The notes under the pieces were generated by a model that had not been told where the DNA came from, ran no database searches, and saw only the letters and a list, made by a program, of their open reading frames with translations. A stretch of DNA of 64,000 nucleotides from Volutella citrinella. Its lineage: Eukaryota; Ascomycota; Sordariomycetes; Hypocreales; Nectriaceae. The position numbers and the translations under genes are program-made. The DNA lies in NCBI GenBank assembly GCA_034401135.1, contig JAWZSP010000004.1:992001-1056000 (forward strand), read 5' to 3'. Below are positions 22,613 through 35,369 of this stretch, piece after piece. Each line of letters begins with the position of its first letter. Position 1 is the stretch's first letter.

Positions 22613-23152
22613 TCTGACCAAAAAACACCAGACGGCCGACACACAAATGCCTGTTCAGTGTGCATCGTACAGTCTAGCGTTTTTCTTCTTTTTATCTGTC
22701 ACCTGTTCTAGCAGTCTGGCCAGTCCGGCAAAGCAGTCCATAATTTGTATAGCGGTATCACGGCGTTGGTTTAGAAGCAATATGATGAAGATATAAGAAA
22801 GCATTAAAGAACAAACTGATGTACTATTTATCATACACATACAATAGCACGGCCGTTGTGCTCCAGCCGCATGATTGATCTGAAACGTCATGCTCAAGTC
22901 TACCCGTAAGATCCCGAGTCCATAACGCTCAATAACCCTCCTCCCTCCTGTCCCCGGTTCCATCCGCGTGGAAGAGGCAAAATATGATTACAGGGTTATG
23001 AGTGAATAACGATGCCCGAATCCCCCTAGCCCCTAAGCAAATGTCGAGGGAGCCCAGGCTCCCGTCCCTTCTACCTTGTAGAACTGCGCTATAGGTGTTG
23101 CCTTTGTCGGCACTGTGACCGCGGGGAGCCAGGACCACACCGGTACCTGCAT
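22613..23152. other. Intergenic, convergent 3' ends (dapB / clathrin)
   Basis: AT-rich, with AATAAA-like stretches on both strands; holds 3' untranslated regions only. Confidence 0.5.
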
Positions 23153-26100
23153 CTAGAACCCGTAGCCGGTGGGCTGCGGCGCGAAGCCGTTGGTCTGGCC
23201 GTAGGGCGCAGGTGCGGGGCTGCCAGCAGGACCAGCAGTGATCATGAGGCGAGAAGCGCCGAGGATGGGTGTGTTGTCATCCGTCTTCTCCTGCTCCTTC
23301 TCCTTGGCCTTGCGAGCTTCGTTGTCAGCCTTGAGAGTAGCGAGCTCCTTGGTCTGCTGGCAAAGCAGGTTGATCATGAAAGGCATAGAGAAGTCGTTCA
23401 GGCCGTGGCGCCATGACAGTTCCAGGACAAGATCAGGTCGGATGAGGTCATAGCAGGCGTAGAGCATGCCGGTGTAGCATTCACGGTGACCAATGTCGAC
23501 AAACTGTCACCAGGTTAGCATCGTGTTAAGCAGAGGGCCAGTGTCATGGTACTTACGTATCGCACAAGGTCGCTGACAATGTCGGTCTTAGCAGACATGG
23601 CAGCGGTTTCGATGGCGTCCTTGAACAGCTTATCCTGCTTGGACAGGGCAATGGACTTCTCCCATCGCTTGTTCTTGCGGTAGATGTTCGCGGCGATCTG
23701 GCGGAAGAAGATGAGATCGTGCTTCTCGAGACGAGAGGCCAGCTCAACGGCATCGTAGTTGTCGTAGTTCTGAACAGAATCACGCAGGGTCTTGTGGTCC
23801 TCCTCCTCGATCAGCAGGTCATTGACAGCCTCGTTGACAATTCGCTTGTTCTGGTGCTGCACGTTGAGCAAGAAGGGCTTGATGAGGGGTAGATCATCGT
23901 TCTTCTGGAAGATCTTGACGACACGGTTCACGTCAATGCGAGCAGTGAGGGTGGCCAGAAGATCGGTAAGAAGGGAGGGGTGCTGCTCGACGTAGAACTT
24001 GATAGCGCGGTAGTAGATCTCCAAGTTGGCAACCTTGACCACAATCTCCTTGAACTGCTGGTGGTCCCAGGAGTTCTCGGGTCGCTCGATGACGGCGAGA
24101 GCAGCATTGTCAAACTCATCGTAGTGGTAGTAGCAGAAGACAAGCTCGGGCCAAAGGTTGGCTTCCTCGCACGCCTTGATCATCTTCGGCATGTTCATTC
24201 GGGACCAGAACAGCTTGATGTGCTCCATGAGACGATCGGGGTGGTACCTGGAGAGGGCAATGCCCAGCTCAGTGAACATACCCATGTGGGCACGCTCAAG
24301 GCCAAGACCTTGCTCGAGCAGGCTGATAAGCTCATCAAAGTAGCCGTTTCGCTCGTACTCCTTAACGAGGGTCTGGAGCTGCTCGGCATCAACGATCAGG
24401 TTGAGACCACAAATCTGAGCGAGACGGAACTCCTTCTTGACCACACAGGCCTCGTGCACCTGCTTCCAGACCTTGATGTTGTTGGCCTTGCGGGCACAAT
24501 CCACAGCGGCCTGGTAGTCCTCGAGGTGAACAAGAGTAGTAGCAAGCTTAGCCCAGTTGGAGATGCTGGTGTAGAAGATCTTGGAGGCCTCGAAGAAGCC
24601 CTCCTCGTAGGCCTTGTCACCAGATTCCTCGATGTTGGCAACGTTGGTAGCTCGGAGGAAGTCCTCAAGCTCAGGCAGTTGGTCAAGACGAGCATAGCAG
24701 AAGGCGAGGGCAGTGTCGATGGCAGGCTCGCGGAGAGTCTTGCGGGCCATGCGAAGGAACTTGACGAGCTCCTGGTTCTTGCCAGCGTGGGTAGCGATCT
24801 CGATAACTTCGTTGTAGTTGCTGGGATCCTCGGCCTTAATGTAGGAGTCAATAGCATCGGGAACACGCAGACCGTCCAGCTGGGCCTTGGCAACCTTGCT
24901 CCAGACCTCAGGAATCTCAACCTCCTCGGCATAGGCCTGGACACGGTCAATGCTGACAACGTGCTCAATGAGGACATCCGCAGCAGCGGTTTTGTTGTCG
25001 GCCTTCTTGTAGATCTCAAAGGCCTCCTCGAAGAGACCAACATCGATACAAGCGGTGGCAATATCGTCGGGGCTGTAGCCATCCAGCTTGTGGATGTAGT
25101 CCATCACACGAGCCTTGTCGGCCTTGGCAGCAGTGAACATCAGGAGGTTTTGCAGGTTCTGGTTGTCGCTGAAAGGCGAGGGCTCCAGGACAATCTTCTC
25201 CAGAAGCTCAATGAGCTCAAGAGGCATGTCATTCTCAAGCAGAGCAGCGACGGCAACGGAGACCTTGGCGGGGTCCGTGGACTCGGGGACGGCAGTGGCA
25301 ATGACCTGGTCGACGACAGAGCGGCGGTGGATGTTGTTCTCGCTCAGGACAAAGCCCCAGAGCTCGTTATCGGATCGCTCCAGCAGATATCGGGCCTGAG
25401 CACGGTACATGGAGTTCTCATTGGTAATGTTGACGAGCTCAAGGTCGTTCTGGCCCTTGGAGTAGGCAATGTAAGCCAGGTTGGGGTCTCGCTTCTCACA
25501 GTACTTGCCGACGGTGAGGGTGTCATACTGGTCGTTCTCCTTGAGGAACTTCTCAGGGTTGTTGTTCGAGTCAATGTAGATCTTGGCCAGGGCGTTGAAG
25601 ACGGCCTGCTGTGCATTAGGGTTGGCCTGGAGAGTGGCCTCGAGGAAGGGCAGCAGAATCTTGAGGCGGTTGCGGCTCTCGACCTCGGAAACAAGTTCAT
25701 CGACGTTGATGGCAGAAGCATCAACAGTGCTGAGAAGCTGCTTGATGATGTTCTCTTCACAATCAACGTCGAGCAGACCACCAATGACAGCAGGGGTCCT
25801 TGCGGGGTTGACGCGCTGGACATAGGCCTCGATAGCCTGGAACTGCTGGTTCTGGTAGAGGTAGAGGATCAAGTCGTGAACGAAGTTGAAGCGATCGCAG
25901 ACGATGATGAGAGGAAGCTGCTCGGGCAGCTTGGCTTCCTTCAGGAAGTTCTTCACCTTCTCCGGGTTGTAGTGGTTGCTGTCGCGGCAGATACGCTCGA
26001 CTTCGTTGAACTGGCCCATCTTGGTGGCGGCCTCAATGTACTTGAAATGAACGTCAGGGTCCTCGCTGAGGTTGACAATGCTGCCAAGGTAGTAGAACAG

Positions 26101-28379
26101 ACCCTCGGCAGTCTTGTACTTCTCAAAGAGATCAATCAATCGAACGGCGCCGAGGAGCTCAGAGTACTTGGTGGCGATGGTGACAACGGACTGCAGGTTC
26201 TGGCGAATGTTGGCCTTCATCATGGCATCGAGGCAATCAAGAGACTGCTCGACAGACAGCTTGCCGAAGAAGGTGGTGAGCCACTCAGGGTTGAAGTTGG
26301 CCGCGCCAGGAATGTTGACGACAACGCGCTTAATAGAATCAGGGTCCTCGTAAAGCTCAAGAGCCTTCTGCATCAGACCAGCTTGCTCACAGAGATGTGC
26401 GATACGAGACTTGTCGAAGTGGGTGAACATCTCGTTGCTCAGGATAGCCTCAGCAACCTGGGGAGCGTGCATCAGATTCATCTCGAGCAAGCGGGTCTGA
26501 AGACGAGCGTGCTCGGGCTTGTTCTCCTTCAGAGCATCGAGCAGGAATGCAGTAGCTTGCTGGATCATGCCCTGGGACTGGAAAATGTCGGTAACACGCT
26601 CAAAGTCAACAAGGGGACCTTGATCGCTGTTGGCGAGAGCAGTAGCGAACTCAGCTCCCTTCTCTGGGTTGACGCGGATAATATGCTGCAGCAGCTGGAT
26701 GTAGTCGGGCTGGTAGTTGGCCCGAGCGGCGTATGGTAGGATCTTGTCGAACTGGCCAGTCTCAGCCAGGCCAGCCACCACCTTCTGGGGGACCTCAGCC
26801 TTCAGGTAGATGGTGAGGGCCATGTTGACATCGTATGGTCGGACCATGTCACCCAGCTGCTCGGAGCAATCCAGCTTGCCCTCCTTCAGCCATTTCTCGA
26901 GAAGGTGCTTTCGGTTCTGAGCAAGCACAGGCTGAGCAAGCTCAAGGGTTTCGTGTCGGTTGAGCACGCCCTTGTCAAGGAGCATACCGAAATATTGCAG
27001 AGTCATAGCCATTTGGTTGGGTTGGGCGGGCAGGCGCTTGAACTTTTCGATCGTCTCAGCGGTTCGGAGGAATCCTCGGGGGGAGTTGGCGGCGATCTTA
27101 GCAGCCTCGAGGTAGCTGCCAGAGTTGAAGAGCTGCTCAAACTGGCGAGCATAGAGATCATCGGCACCGGGGAGACCGGCTCGGGAGGCCAGCTTGATAG
27201 CCATTTCGGTGTTGGCAGGGTTCTGGAGCAGGTAGGGAATGACGTTGGCGTCATCAATAGTAACGAAAAGAACTTGGCCCTTTCGGTTAATGCCCACAAT
27301 TCCGGAGGAATCGCTGTCAGCGCATGTTGTAAAAATCGTTTCGCTCGAAATTCGGTTCATGAAGATGCAGGCCGCGGTCTCGAGGTCGTATAGGTGGATG
27401 AAGCCGTATTTCGTCACCATGTAGATGACACCGTACTTCTGAGAGATCTGAAGAGCAACGGGGAAATCGTTGGTGGCCTCAGGGGGGAAGAACATATCCA
27501 CGGCCTTCTTCTGGAAGACGGGGTTGCCTTCAGGGTGGTCAACCTCAACAACGTGCAGCTTAGCGCCAGTGGCCGTCCGCACAGCGAAGCTGAAGAGCCT
27601 TGTGTCTTGAGCAGCGCCCTCCAATCGAAGGGTGCCGAAGGCGGCAGCGTGGCCTTCAATGGCCTGGCTGATTCCTCGGTCCTTGGAGTACAGCTGCATA
27701 GCACCAACCACGCGGCCCTGCTGGGACGAAATACCAACGACGACCATCCACTTGCCGTCGGCGTTCACCCGGTAGTTGATAATCTGGCAGCCCTGTAACA
27801 GAATTGGTTAGGGCTGAGGCTGAGGCAATATCCAGTGGGGGCCTACTTACGTTGAGGTTGGCGTTGCGCTCAAAGACCTTGACAGGTGCATCCTGGCTAG
27901 CATCGTACACATCCCAGTGGTAGACACTAGATGAGGTGACCAAGCCCAGGGTGCTGTCGCTGATCCACTTCCAGAACTGGACGTCCTCGTTCATTGTGCA
28001 GGACTTGAGCTTCTTCTTCTCCGCCAGGTCGAAGATCTGCAGAGTCCTGGATTGAGCCTTGAGCGCAATTACTTGGCGATTCCAGTGCATGACAGCACTG
28101 TCGGCCTTGATGGGCCGTCGGGTAACGTTGTTGCCATTCTTGAGCTCGACAATGACGACCTCGGGCTGGGCGGCCTCGCTCTTCTTTTCTCGGATACACA
28201 CGTACGAATCGGATTCGAGTGTCTGGATAGCAGGTTAGTAGAAGCTCGTGAACATCCCCCTCGGAGATGCGGGGTATGTTTGGGCGACGTACGCAAGAGT
28301 TGAAGCCGATAGACTGAGTGTCCACGCCCACGTTGGCGAGCTGGACAAGCTCCTGAAACTTGATGGGTAAGGGAGCCAT
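23153..28379 (-). CDS. chc1: Clathrin heavy chain
   Basis: Four exons (28379-28293, 28222-27851, 27792-23557, 23503-23153) encode 1,681 residues, the usual length for clathrin heavy chain; all introns are phase 0. The protein forms the three legs of the triskelion coating vesicles at the plasma membrane, trans-Golgi and endosomes. The N-terminal beta-propeller begins LPIKFQELVQLANVGV and contains TLESDSYVCIREK; the rest is helical CHCR repeats, ending with the trimerisation region GHRECYTGMLYACYDL and a Pro/Gly/Gln-rich tail with LMITAG. Codon use is strongly biased, as expected for high expression, which also creates long antisense open frames. Confidence 0.97.
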
Positions 28380-29740
28380 GGTGGCCTTCAATCAGGCTGT
28401 ATGAAACGTCGTCGACTCGATTCTGCTAGCCTTACGAGCAGGCGTGAATTGTGTGAGACGCGGGGATGGCCTCAATCTCTAATCGACCAGATTAAGTTCG
28501 GGGGTCGAAGTGAGAGCAGAGTGGTGGAAGCTTCCATGCGCCGCGTGGCACGGGCGGAGCGGAAGCCAAAGCAGAGCGTGCGAAATATGCGCGAGAGGAA
28601 GAATAGAAAAATCAGAGAGGGGACGTGCGACGACGGGGTTTCGCGGGGTCGGCGGAAGTCGTCGTCGTCGTCAGGTCGTGTGGTGGAGATGTGATGGATG
28701 GAAAGGGAGATGATGTTTTGGTCAGGAGAAGGTCTTCTGGGATACTGTGATCTGTTCTTGCGACCTGGGCTCGCTCGCCGCGAGGGGTACGTACCTTCCT
28801 TGCTGGTGCATGGCAGTGGGGCGTTACAGGCAGGCACACTGGCTGGCTGGCTGTGAGGGTGTCGAGCTCCGGCCAACCAAAGACTGTGGCAAAACAATGA
28901 TCCGCGCCGGTAGATTTCATCCCACAACGGACCAGAGCTCAGGCTCTCATCTAGTGCCAAATCCAGCTTGAAGCTACTGTGCATGACTCTGGCGGTGTTT
29001 GCTGCGACGAAAAAAGGGGGGCCTGTAGGTAGCGTATGGTGACGTAGCATCCACTGACGGTCTCCAACAAGTCCTTGGCCACTGGCAAACTGGGCATAGC
29101 GCAGGCTCCCGTTTAAGCTCAATTGGCATTGCCTATCAGATTCAGTCGAATGTAGCTGCCTCTATTCATTCACCAATGTCCAGCAAAACGCCGAAAGCAA
29201 AGCCGAGGTTCACGCCTCGAGTGTAAGCTCTCGCTAAGTGAGAGCAGCCTCGCGCAGTAGTTCGTACTACAGTGATTCACGCTTATTAGCTCAGCCCTTG
29301 CGATGGTAAAAATACCCTCACTTTGCTTCGCCAACTTCAAGGCCTTTGACAAATTTGTCATTCTCTACCTAGTAATTCAAGCCGCTGTAGCTACTTCGAT
29401 TTTTGCCATTCCATGGCTTTAGATACAGAACACTCCGTGAGGCTACGCGAACGCGGCTCAATGTGCCAATCATTCGTTGTCCATGTGTCTCAGCCACTTT
29501 TCTACCCATCTCGTCAGGGCGTTTCTATCCGTCTCGTCAGGCGTCTCGATGTAATAAAGTGCAATCCGTCCCTCTGCATTTCAAGTACCCGTCTTAGTGC
29601 AACCTGACAACCAGCAGTTTACCTTATGGCAGGCACACAAGGAATATAGGACAAAATGTCCAAAAGGCACAGCGTCTCCATGCCCTGTTTCCCGTCTTCT
29701 CTCATCAGTCTGTATTGCGTTGCACGTAGTCTGAGGTCGC
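28380..29740. other. Clathrin promoter region and 3' flank of DUF2196 gene
   Basis: 1.36 kb without a supported gene. The first 300 nt upstream of clathrin are purine-rich on the plus strand, i.e. CT-rich on the transcribed strand. Around 29490-29545 there is a small direct repeat (CGTCTCGTCAGG-like, twice). Confidence 0.4.
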
Positions 29741-30376
29741 CTATGTCAAGTGCGCCTGGTCGATGTGATGTGTGACAGCAGCCTCGTCGCCCTCAAACTC
29801 TTCGCAAAACGGACACTTAACTGACGGGACACCATTTGAGTTGCCAGCGTCCGGTGCCGCTGAATCCTTCCGTCCTGGGCGGGAGTTCAACTCGGGCATG
29901 AAGTCTGCCAGGCTGCGCGGTGGTGGCTCCGAGGGAAATTCCGTGTCGTACCTCACATCGGTGTACGGCATGGAGAACCGCGTGGATGAAGACGGGGTCG
30001 ATGTGTTGGGTTCAGCTGCAGCTACAGCGGACGGAATGAAGGCATCGCCAGCCATCCGCTGAACCCGGCCGACCTGGCCGTCACGGAGTCGCACCTTGAT
30101 CCCGCGCGGGTGGTTTCCTCGCGTTAGGATATCCTGAACGACACCCACCGTCTCCTCGCCGGTCGGTTGGTCCTCTTTCAGGATGATGTACACGGATGCA
30201 CCTGGCACAACCTGCTGGGCCGTCGGAACGGTGCCAGCGGCTTGCTGGGGCGTACCAGGTGCTCTACCGCCTCTGCCGCCTCTGCCACCCCGTCCCCCAC
30301 GATGAGATCCTCCCCGGGAGCCGCCCCTTTGGTTCCCTTGCTCTTGTCTGGGTTGACGATTCCGTGGTCGGTTCAT
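29741..30376 (-). CDS. RGG-box / DUF2196 (YwbE-like) / zinc-finger protein
   Basis: Single exon, 211 residues. Three parts are visible. Residues 17-38 form an RGG/GRGG-rich stretch typical of RNA-binding tails. Residues 59-108 (SVYIILKEDQPTGEETVG ... GQVGRVQRM) match the DUF2196/YwbE domain, a small beta-rich module of unknown function found in bacteria and fungi. The C-terminus has a C-x2-C ... H-x4-H pattern (CPFCEEFEG ... HHIDQAHLT), like a ubiquitin-binding or C2H2 zinc finger. RNA binding and a link to ubiquitin are inference. The frame is open upstream, so an earlier start is possible; the ATG at 30376 directly precedes the conserved N-terminal region. Confidence 0.82.
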   Translation of the reverse strand: MNRPRNRQPRQEQGNQRGGSRGGSHRGGRGGRGGRGGRAPGTPQQAAGTVPTAQQVVPGASVYIILKEDQPTGEETVGVVQDILTRGNHPRGIKVRLRDGQVGRVQRMAGDAFIPSAVAAAEPNTSTPSSSTRFSMPYTDVRYDTEFPSEPPPRSLADFMPELNSRPGRKDSAAPDAGNSNGVPSVKCPFCEEFEGDEAAVTHHIDQAHLT

Positions 30377-30939
30377 CCTACCTGCGCTTTCCGAAGAGGA
30401 AATCGATGGTGATGAATAAGGCAAGTTGATGACCCTTAAACCAGATAATTTTTGGGAGTGTGCGACTACCCTAGACCTTGAAAGAAAACACAAATTGAGC
30501 GTGGAAGTGAGAGTCTTCGCGTTTACGAGAGGCATTTGTAATAGGGTATTAAACGGTATAAAAGCCCGCGCGTATTCAATGGATGCGGGTAAAATGGGAG
30601 GAATATTATTGGATCTACGGGTCTGAAAAAGAAGGCTTAGAAGGTATACATTCGATGAAGTCAAAGGATGCTCCGTGCTTTCGCGCGTTGGCAATCAAAT
30701 AGGTGGATGCCTTAGGCACCAGGGGCAGGTTTTATCATCTATGCTGTATTATGGGTGACTTTAGGCCACTAGGCTGGATTCGTTTCATCGTCATCGCTCA
30801 AGAGTGGTGTGTCTAATTTACTCTAATATACAAAGTGAGATCTACGAGCAGGATTAGAAACGAGTTGGCATGGTCAGGCCATTGCACAAGGTATCAAGGG
30901 ACAAAAAAAAAACAGAAACCCTCCAAATCATAAGTGAGT
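30377..30939. other. Intergenic region
   Basis: Promoter side of the DUF2196 gene and 3' side of the transporter gene. An A-run is at about 30905. No gene is seen. Confidence 0.45.
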
Positions 30940-32980
30940 CTAAGCACTGCCTTTGTCGGCGGCCTTCTTCTTTCGGAGATCCTTCCAGCCCATGCCCCAA
31001 ACCGTGAAGACCATCACGCCAGCCGTGCCGACGCCCAGATAGAACGTCGACGTCACTCCCTTTGAATATGCAATCAGAGCACTCTGAAGGTGCTCTGCCG
31101 GGACCACCTTTCTCACAGCCGTGGCACCGGCGTCGATGATGGTAGCGGCAGGTATTCCCGGGATTCGGGCCTCGAGTTCCGACTTGAGCACGGAGCTGAA
31201 GACGACGTTGGCGACCGAGATGGCAACCGCGCCGCTGAAGGTCTGGGCGAAAACCAGGGTGGCCGTCGCGACAGGCGAGAGCTTCTCTGAGCAGTTGGCC
31301 TGGATGGCAATGATGGGTACCTGCATGGCGAGTCCGCGCCCAAAACCGAGCAGGATCTGATATCCCGCCCAAGTCGCCACTGGTGTATCCGGTTTCCAGG
31401 TGGTCAGGAGTCCGTTTGATATGGCCAGGAAGACAGCAGCCGCCGCGCCAACCGGAATGTAGTAGCCAATCTTTTGAACTATGGGTCGATCAGCTGTGGC
31501 ATCGCGAAGACCAGTGGACAATGGGCACTTACTCAGGAAGCCGCCGACCAGGGCACCGACGATTTGCATCAAAATGCTAGGAAGGAGGTCCACGCCGCTC
31601 TTGAACGGCGTCTCCCCCTTGACGGACTGGAAGTAGATGGGGAGGAAGTAAGCGCCCAGGATGACCGTGAAGAAGAGGCACATGCCAGTGATGCATGAGG
31701 TCCAAATCTCGCGCTGGCGGAGAATCGGCAACGGAATCATTGCATCTTCGCCCACGTGTCTCTCCCAGAAGACAAAGGCAATCAGGGTCGCGCCGGCGCC
31801 ACAGAAGAGCCCGATGACGGTGGCAGAGTTCCAAGCGTAGTCGTTTCCTCCCCATTGCAGAGCTAGGAGGGCCATTATCGTGCAGGGCGCGAAGATGGCG
31901 AAGCCGAAGAGATCGAGTTTTGTGAGGATGATTTTCGCGATGGAGTCATCCGATTTCTCCCGGACGTCTGGCACATGCACGAGGAGCATCAGCACCGCGG
32001 CGACTCCACCGATGGGGAGGTTGATGTAGAAACCTGGGTTGATCGCAAGTTAGCAGCGCCAGCTGGTGGGTTGCGAGGTTTCTTCACTTACACCAGCGCC
32101 AGGTTGTGTACTCAGTCAGCGCTCCTCCAATAAGAGGCCCGCCGACAATTCCCATCATCGAGAGACCCATGATAATGCCTATCAGAACTGGTCGCCTGTG
32201 TATTGGTGCCGAGGCGGCAACCATGTTGAGGGCTCCATTTTGGATCCCCGAGGCCCCGATGCCAGATATAGCACGACCCACGATCAAGACAGTTGATGAC
32301 TTTGCCACTCCGCAGACCAGACAGCCTATCTCAAACACGAACAGGAATGCCAGAAAGAGCCACTGTTTGACTTGTCAATCAAGCTGCTGGATAAGACGGG
32401 AGTGTTTTGGGATTGGCAGAGGCTGGGCTGTCCCGAGCAAAACCGCCGCTCGAATCCCGGTGGGGCTTTTCTTACCTTTGACTTGAAGTACTGGTATAAC
32501 TTGCCGGAAAGCGGTTGCAGCGCAGAGCTGGGACGTGTTAGTCCTGGAGTCCCCTGCTCCGGGCTCTCTGCCCACTCGACAAGTGTGCCACGCCCACCGA
32601 TATTGGTGTAAGGGTGAAAACGTACCAGGCCAGTTGATATGCGCTCCCGTACCAACCGATGTCTTTTAGTGAATGGAAATCCGAGGTGATGCTTGGAATG
32701 GCCTGGCGCAACTCTCATCAGCTTTAGTCGACAGGAGGGATGGATCCACGAGACCTACCGTTGTGAGGATCGACATGTCGAGGAACATGAGGAACGCGGA
32801 AAGAGTAAGCGAAACCATTAAACTAAGCAGCTTAAATCCGGTGACATAGGGGGTGCCATCTTCTCGCGTCGTCTCGACAGTGTCTAGTTTGTTCGACTCG
32901 GGCGATTCCTCTGCGGTTTGAAGTGTCGGAGAGCTTGACCGATTCCCGGCATCAATCTCCTTTTCGACTAATACAGCCAT
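30940..32980 (-). CDS. MFS drug-efflux transporter, DHA14 type
   Basis: Six exons (32980-32759, 32702-32626, 32527-32476, 32362-32092, 32033-31533, 31478-30940) encode 553 residues with about 14 hydrophobic segments. Family motifs: [11 protein letters not shown] in the first helix, [11 protein letters not shown] (motif B region), and [12 protein letters not shown], the antiporter motif C. This is the DHA2/DHA14 family of proton-coupled exporters for toxins and drugs in the plasma membrane. The last intron (31479-31532, 54 nt) is in phase and stop-free, so its retention would add 18 residues; it was called because splicing restores a contiguous helix [11 protein letters not shown]. The ATG at 32980 is the only one in the upstream frame. 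The neighbouring Zn2Cys6 regulator on the same strand may control it. Confidence 0.9.
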
Positions 32981-33405
32981 GGCGGTTAGGTAAGAAGACA
33001 AAGTCGCTTGGTCGAAATTGATGAAAGCGGCGCCGCGAAAAGAGTAAGGCGGTTGGGAGGAGTGAGGATATGCTGGGAACCAGTGCTCGGGGCCATTCTG
33101 CTCCTCATATGACAGTTGTACAGGCAAGGGCGCCAGATAAATACAAACCGGGGCTGTCGCGACATCCCCGTCAGATTATCATCCGCGACACCCACAGCGG
33201 AGTGTCGGGCAGATGGCCTTGCAGTCCAACCCCATCAACTGTGTGATTGAATCCGGCAAGGGGGTGCGGAATTGGCCGAAACCCGAAACCCGCTCCGCAC
33301 AATTGGCGTGGACCGGGCTTGGGGGGGGGGGGGGGGGACGGACTTGCTAGGCGGTGTTTTGCTATAGGCAACAGCAACGTGGGTAGGCGGATCGGAGTTA
33401 ATGGT
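32981..33405. other. Transporter promoter / regulator 3' flank
   Basis: Short spacer between the Zn2Cys6 gene stop and the transporter start. It contains a 17-nt G run (33321-33337). Confidence 0.5.
33321..33337. repeat. Poly-G tract, 17 nt
   Basis: Uninterrupted run of 17 G, about 340 nt upstream of the transporter ATG on the opposite strand. Length is likely variable or prone to sequencing error. Confidence 0.8.
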
Positions 33406-35369
33406 CTACTCATATGAGCCAAAGATGTCAGTCATCCAGGCGAGGTCGTTGAAGTCAAAGGTTGATGGGTCGGGCAAGTTCAACGGCGTCGCCGGGCTCG
33501 TGTCTTGGCTCGTAGTTGGCCCCGTCATGCCCTGGCTATTTGGCGTCGGTATTCCCCTGAGGTGCCTAGAGAGCGTTGGCTCCCAGGAGGCTCTGATATT
33601 TTTGACAATCTTGACGACCTTGGAATAGAGCGTTTCTTGGCCCTCTTCTGCCTGGATGACGTATATCGACTCCAGCTGCTCGAACCGCGCAATTGACCGG
33701 TCCAGGTAGCTCAGCAGGTCGGCCGTCTTGCGCACGATTTCCTTGTCCCAGGCCGGGTCCTCGGTCGTCGTCAGTCGGTAGAGAGCGACCTGTACCTGGC
33801 TCATCTGCACGAACAGCCAGAAGGGCAGCCCCGGGACGTCGATGAGCGGGAGGTTCAGGAAGATGTCGAACCACGCGCGGATAGCTTTGAGGCACGTATA
33901 CATGCTTTCGATGCGGATGACCTCCGGGATTGACTGGGAGAAGAGACCCACGGAGTGCACCTGAACTTCGGTCGCGAAGATGTGCGCTCGCAGCGTTTCT
34001 GTCTCTGTTAGTGGCTGGACCCAATCCTGCCAGTGGAGGGCAACATACGGCTGACTGCGAAGCTCGAGGAGAAATTGTCGCCAATTTCCTTGACCCTGGC
34101 GAGCAATCCCTTCTGGAAGACGTAGGTCGGGGTGCCTTCTTTGGTTCCCATGACATCTTTGATGAGCAGTCTCTGGGCTTCGTCATAAATGAGCTGATGC
34201 TTGACTAGAGCAACCAGCGTCTCGTCTGACGGCTCCTCCTTTTCCCTCTCCAGGACTTGGAGGCAGTCCTCCATATGCGGAGTCCAGCGAAGAGTGTCCA
34301 TTTTGCCAATGAAGCAAGTGATACTACTTAAGTGAGCAGAGGGGGGGGGGGAAAGGGGGGCAATGTAGACGACGGAGACTTACACCGATGTCAGAAACCA
34401 GAGAGAAATCACGGCCCGCCGCTCCTCCATTGTTCGCAGTCGGGGTGGCCGTGGATGGCCTCCCCAGACCTTGAAGCAAACGGTGAAATACTGCTCCTCG
34501 ACAGGCGCTCTCATGAGGCTCAGCTCGTATACAATGGCAACCGAGATCTGGGAGTACAAGATGAGAAACGGCCGGGTTCCGGGACCGGAGTTGCAGGCTG
34601 CCCAGCCGAGGTAGGTGATCAGCCCTAGGAGCATATCTAAGCTCTTCTCCTGGTGGCCAATCGCGCGTTGGACAATTTCCTCGCGCACGCGCTCCTTGAG
34701 GATGTTCTGCTGCGGGACCGACATGCTGGTGATGTTCATGATGCAGAGCCACAGGAAGGGCCGCTCTGCACGGAGCTGGGCGGCCGTCATCTCGTGGGGA
34801 AGCACCATGAACGGGAATGCCTGGAGCCAGTGCCGAAACTTTTTGAAATAGACCTCTGCCTCGGCGAATGTTGGCTCGGGCAGCCGATACGTCTGGCGGA
34901 GGTCGTCAGGCATTGTCTGGGGCACGGAGGTGATCGCCGCGCCGTAGTCATGAGCCGAAGGGGCGAAGTGTGTAGCTGGAGGAGGCCCCGACGACGTAGC
35001 GGCTGCCGTAGCAAGCGAATCTAGACGGCTGGAAAACCACTGCGCCTGAGCGCCAGTGGCCTCCGTTCCGTTGGAGGGAGGAGATACAACGACAGGAGGC
35101 TGTGATGTCTGCGAAGCCCGGAGAATAGAAACCAGGTCGTCGAGCTTCTCCTCAAGCTGCGCAGTCCGCGATGCAACACCTCTCTTGGCTACACGCTTTC
35201 GCGAAGTCGTCATTGGCTCGCATGTCTTATTCAGCCTATGGCACCTCTCGCAGTCCGCACTGCTCGTGCGCATGATACATTTGCATTTGGCGCGTGAACA
35301 GTTGGTGCACGACCGGCCGTAGCCCGCCGGCGTGCCGTTCTGGTTTACAGCGAGGTCCGGTGGCGCCAT
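33406..35369 (-). CDS. Zn2Cys6 fungal transcription factor
   Basis: Three exons (35369-34384, 34323-34049, 33998-33406) encode 617 residues. The N-terminal zinc cluster is C-x2-C-x6-C-x8-C-x2-C-x6-C at residues 21-50, followed by a basic linker and a short coiled coil (about 70-88, LEEKLDDLVSILR) for dimerisation. The middle (about 165-330) is a fungal-specific regulator region with the segment YFKKFRHWLQAFPFMVLP. Intron 1 holds a long pyrimidine tract on the coding strand that corresponds to an 11-nt G run at 34341. Intron 2 has two in-phase acceptors 6 nt apart (exon start 34004 or 33998); the distal one is preferred because the proximal is only 3 nt from the branch motif. It lies upstream of, and parallel to, the MFS gene. 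Confidence 0.88.

Noticed and set aside
23980..26739. 919-codon open frame on the plus strand
   Set aside because: It is exactly antisense to clathrin heavy chain and arises from that gene's biased codon use; the clathrin reading is unmistakable.
30940..35369. Secondary-metabolite cluster around transporter and regulator
   Set aside because: No polyketide synthase, peptide synthetase, terpene cyclase or tailoring enzyme is adjacent.
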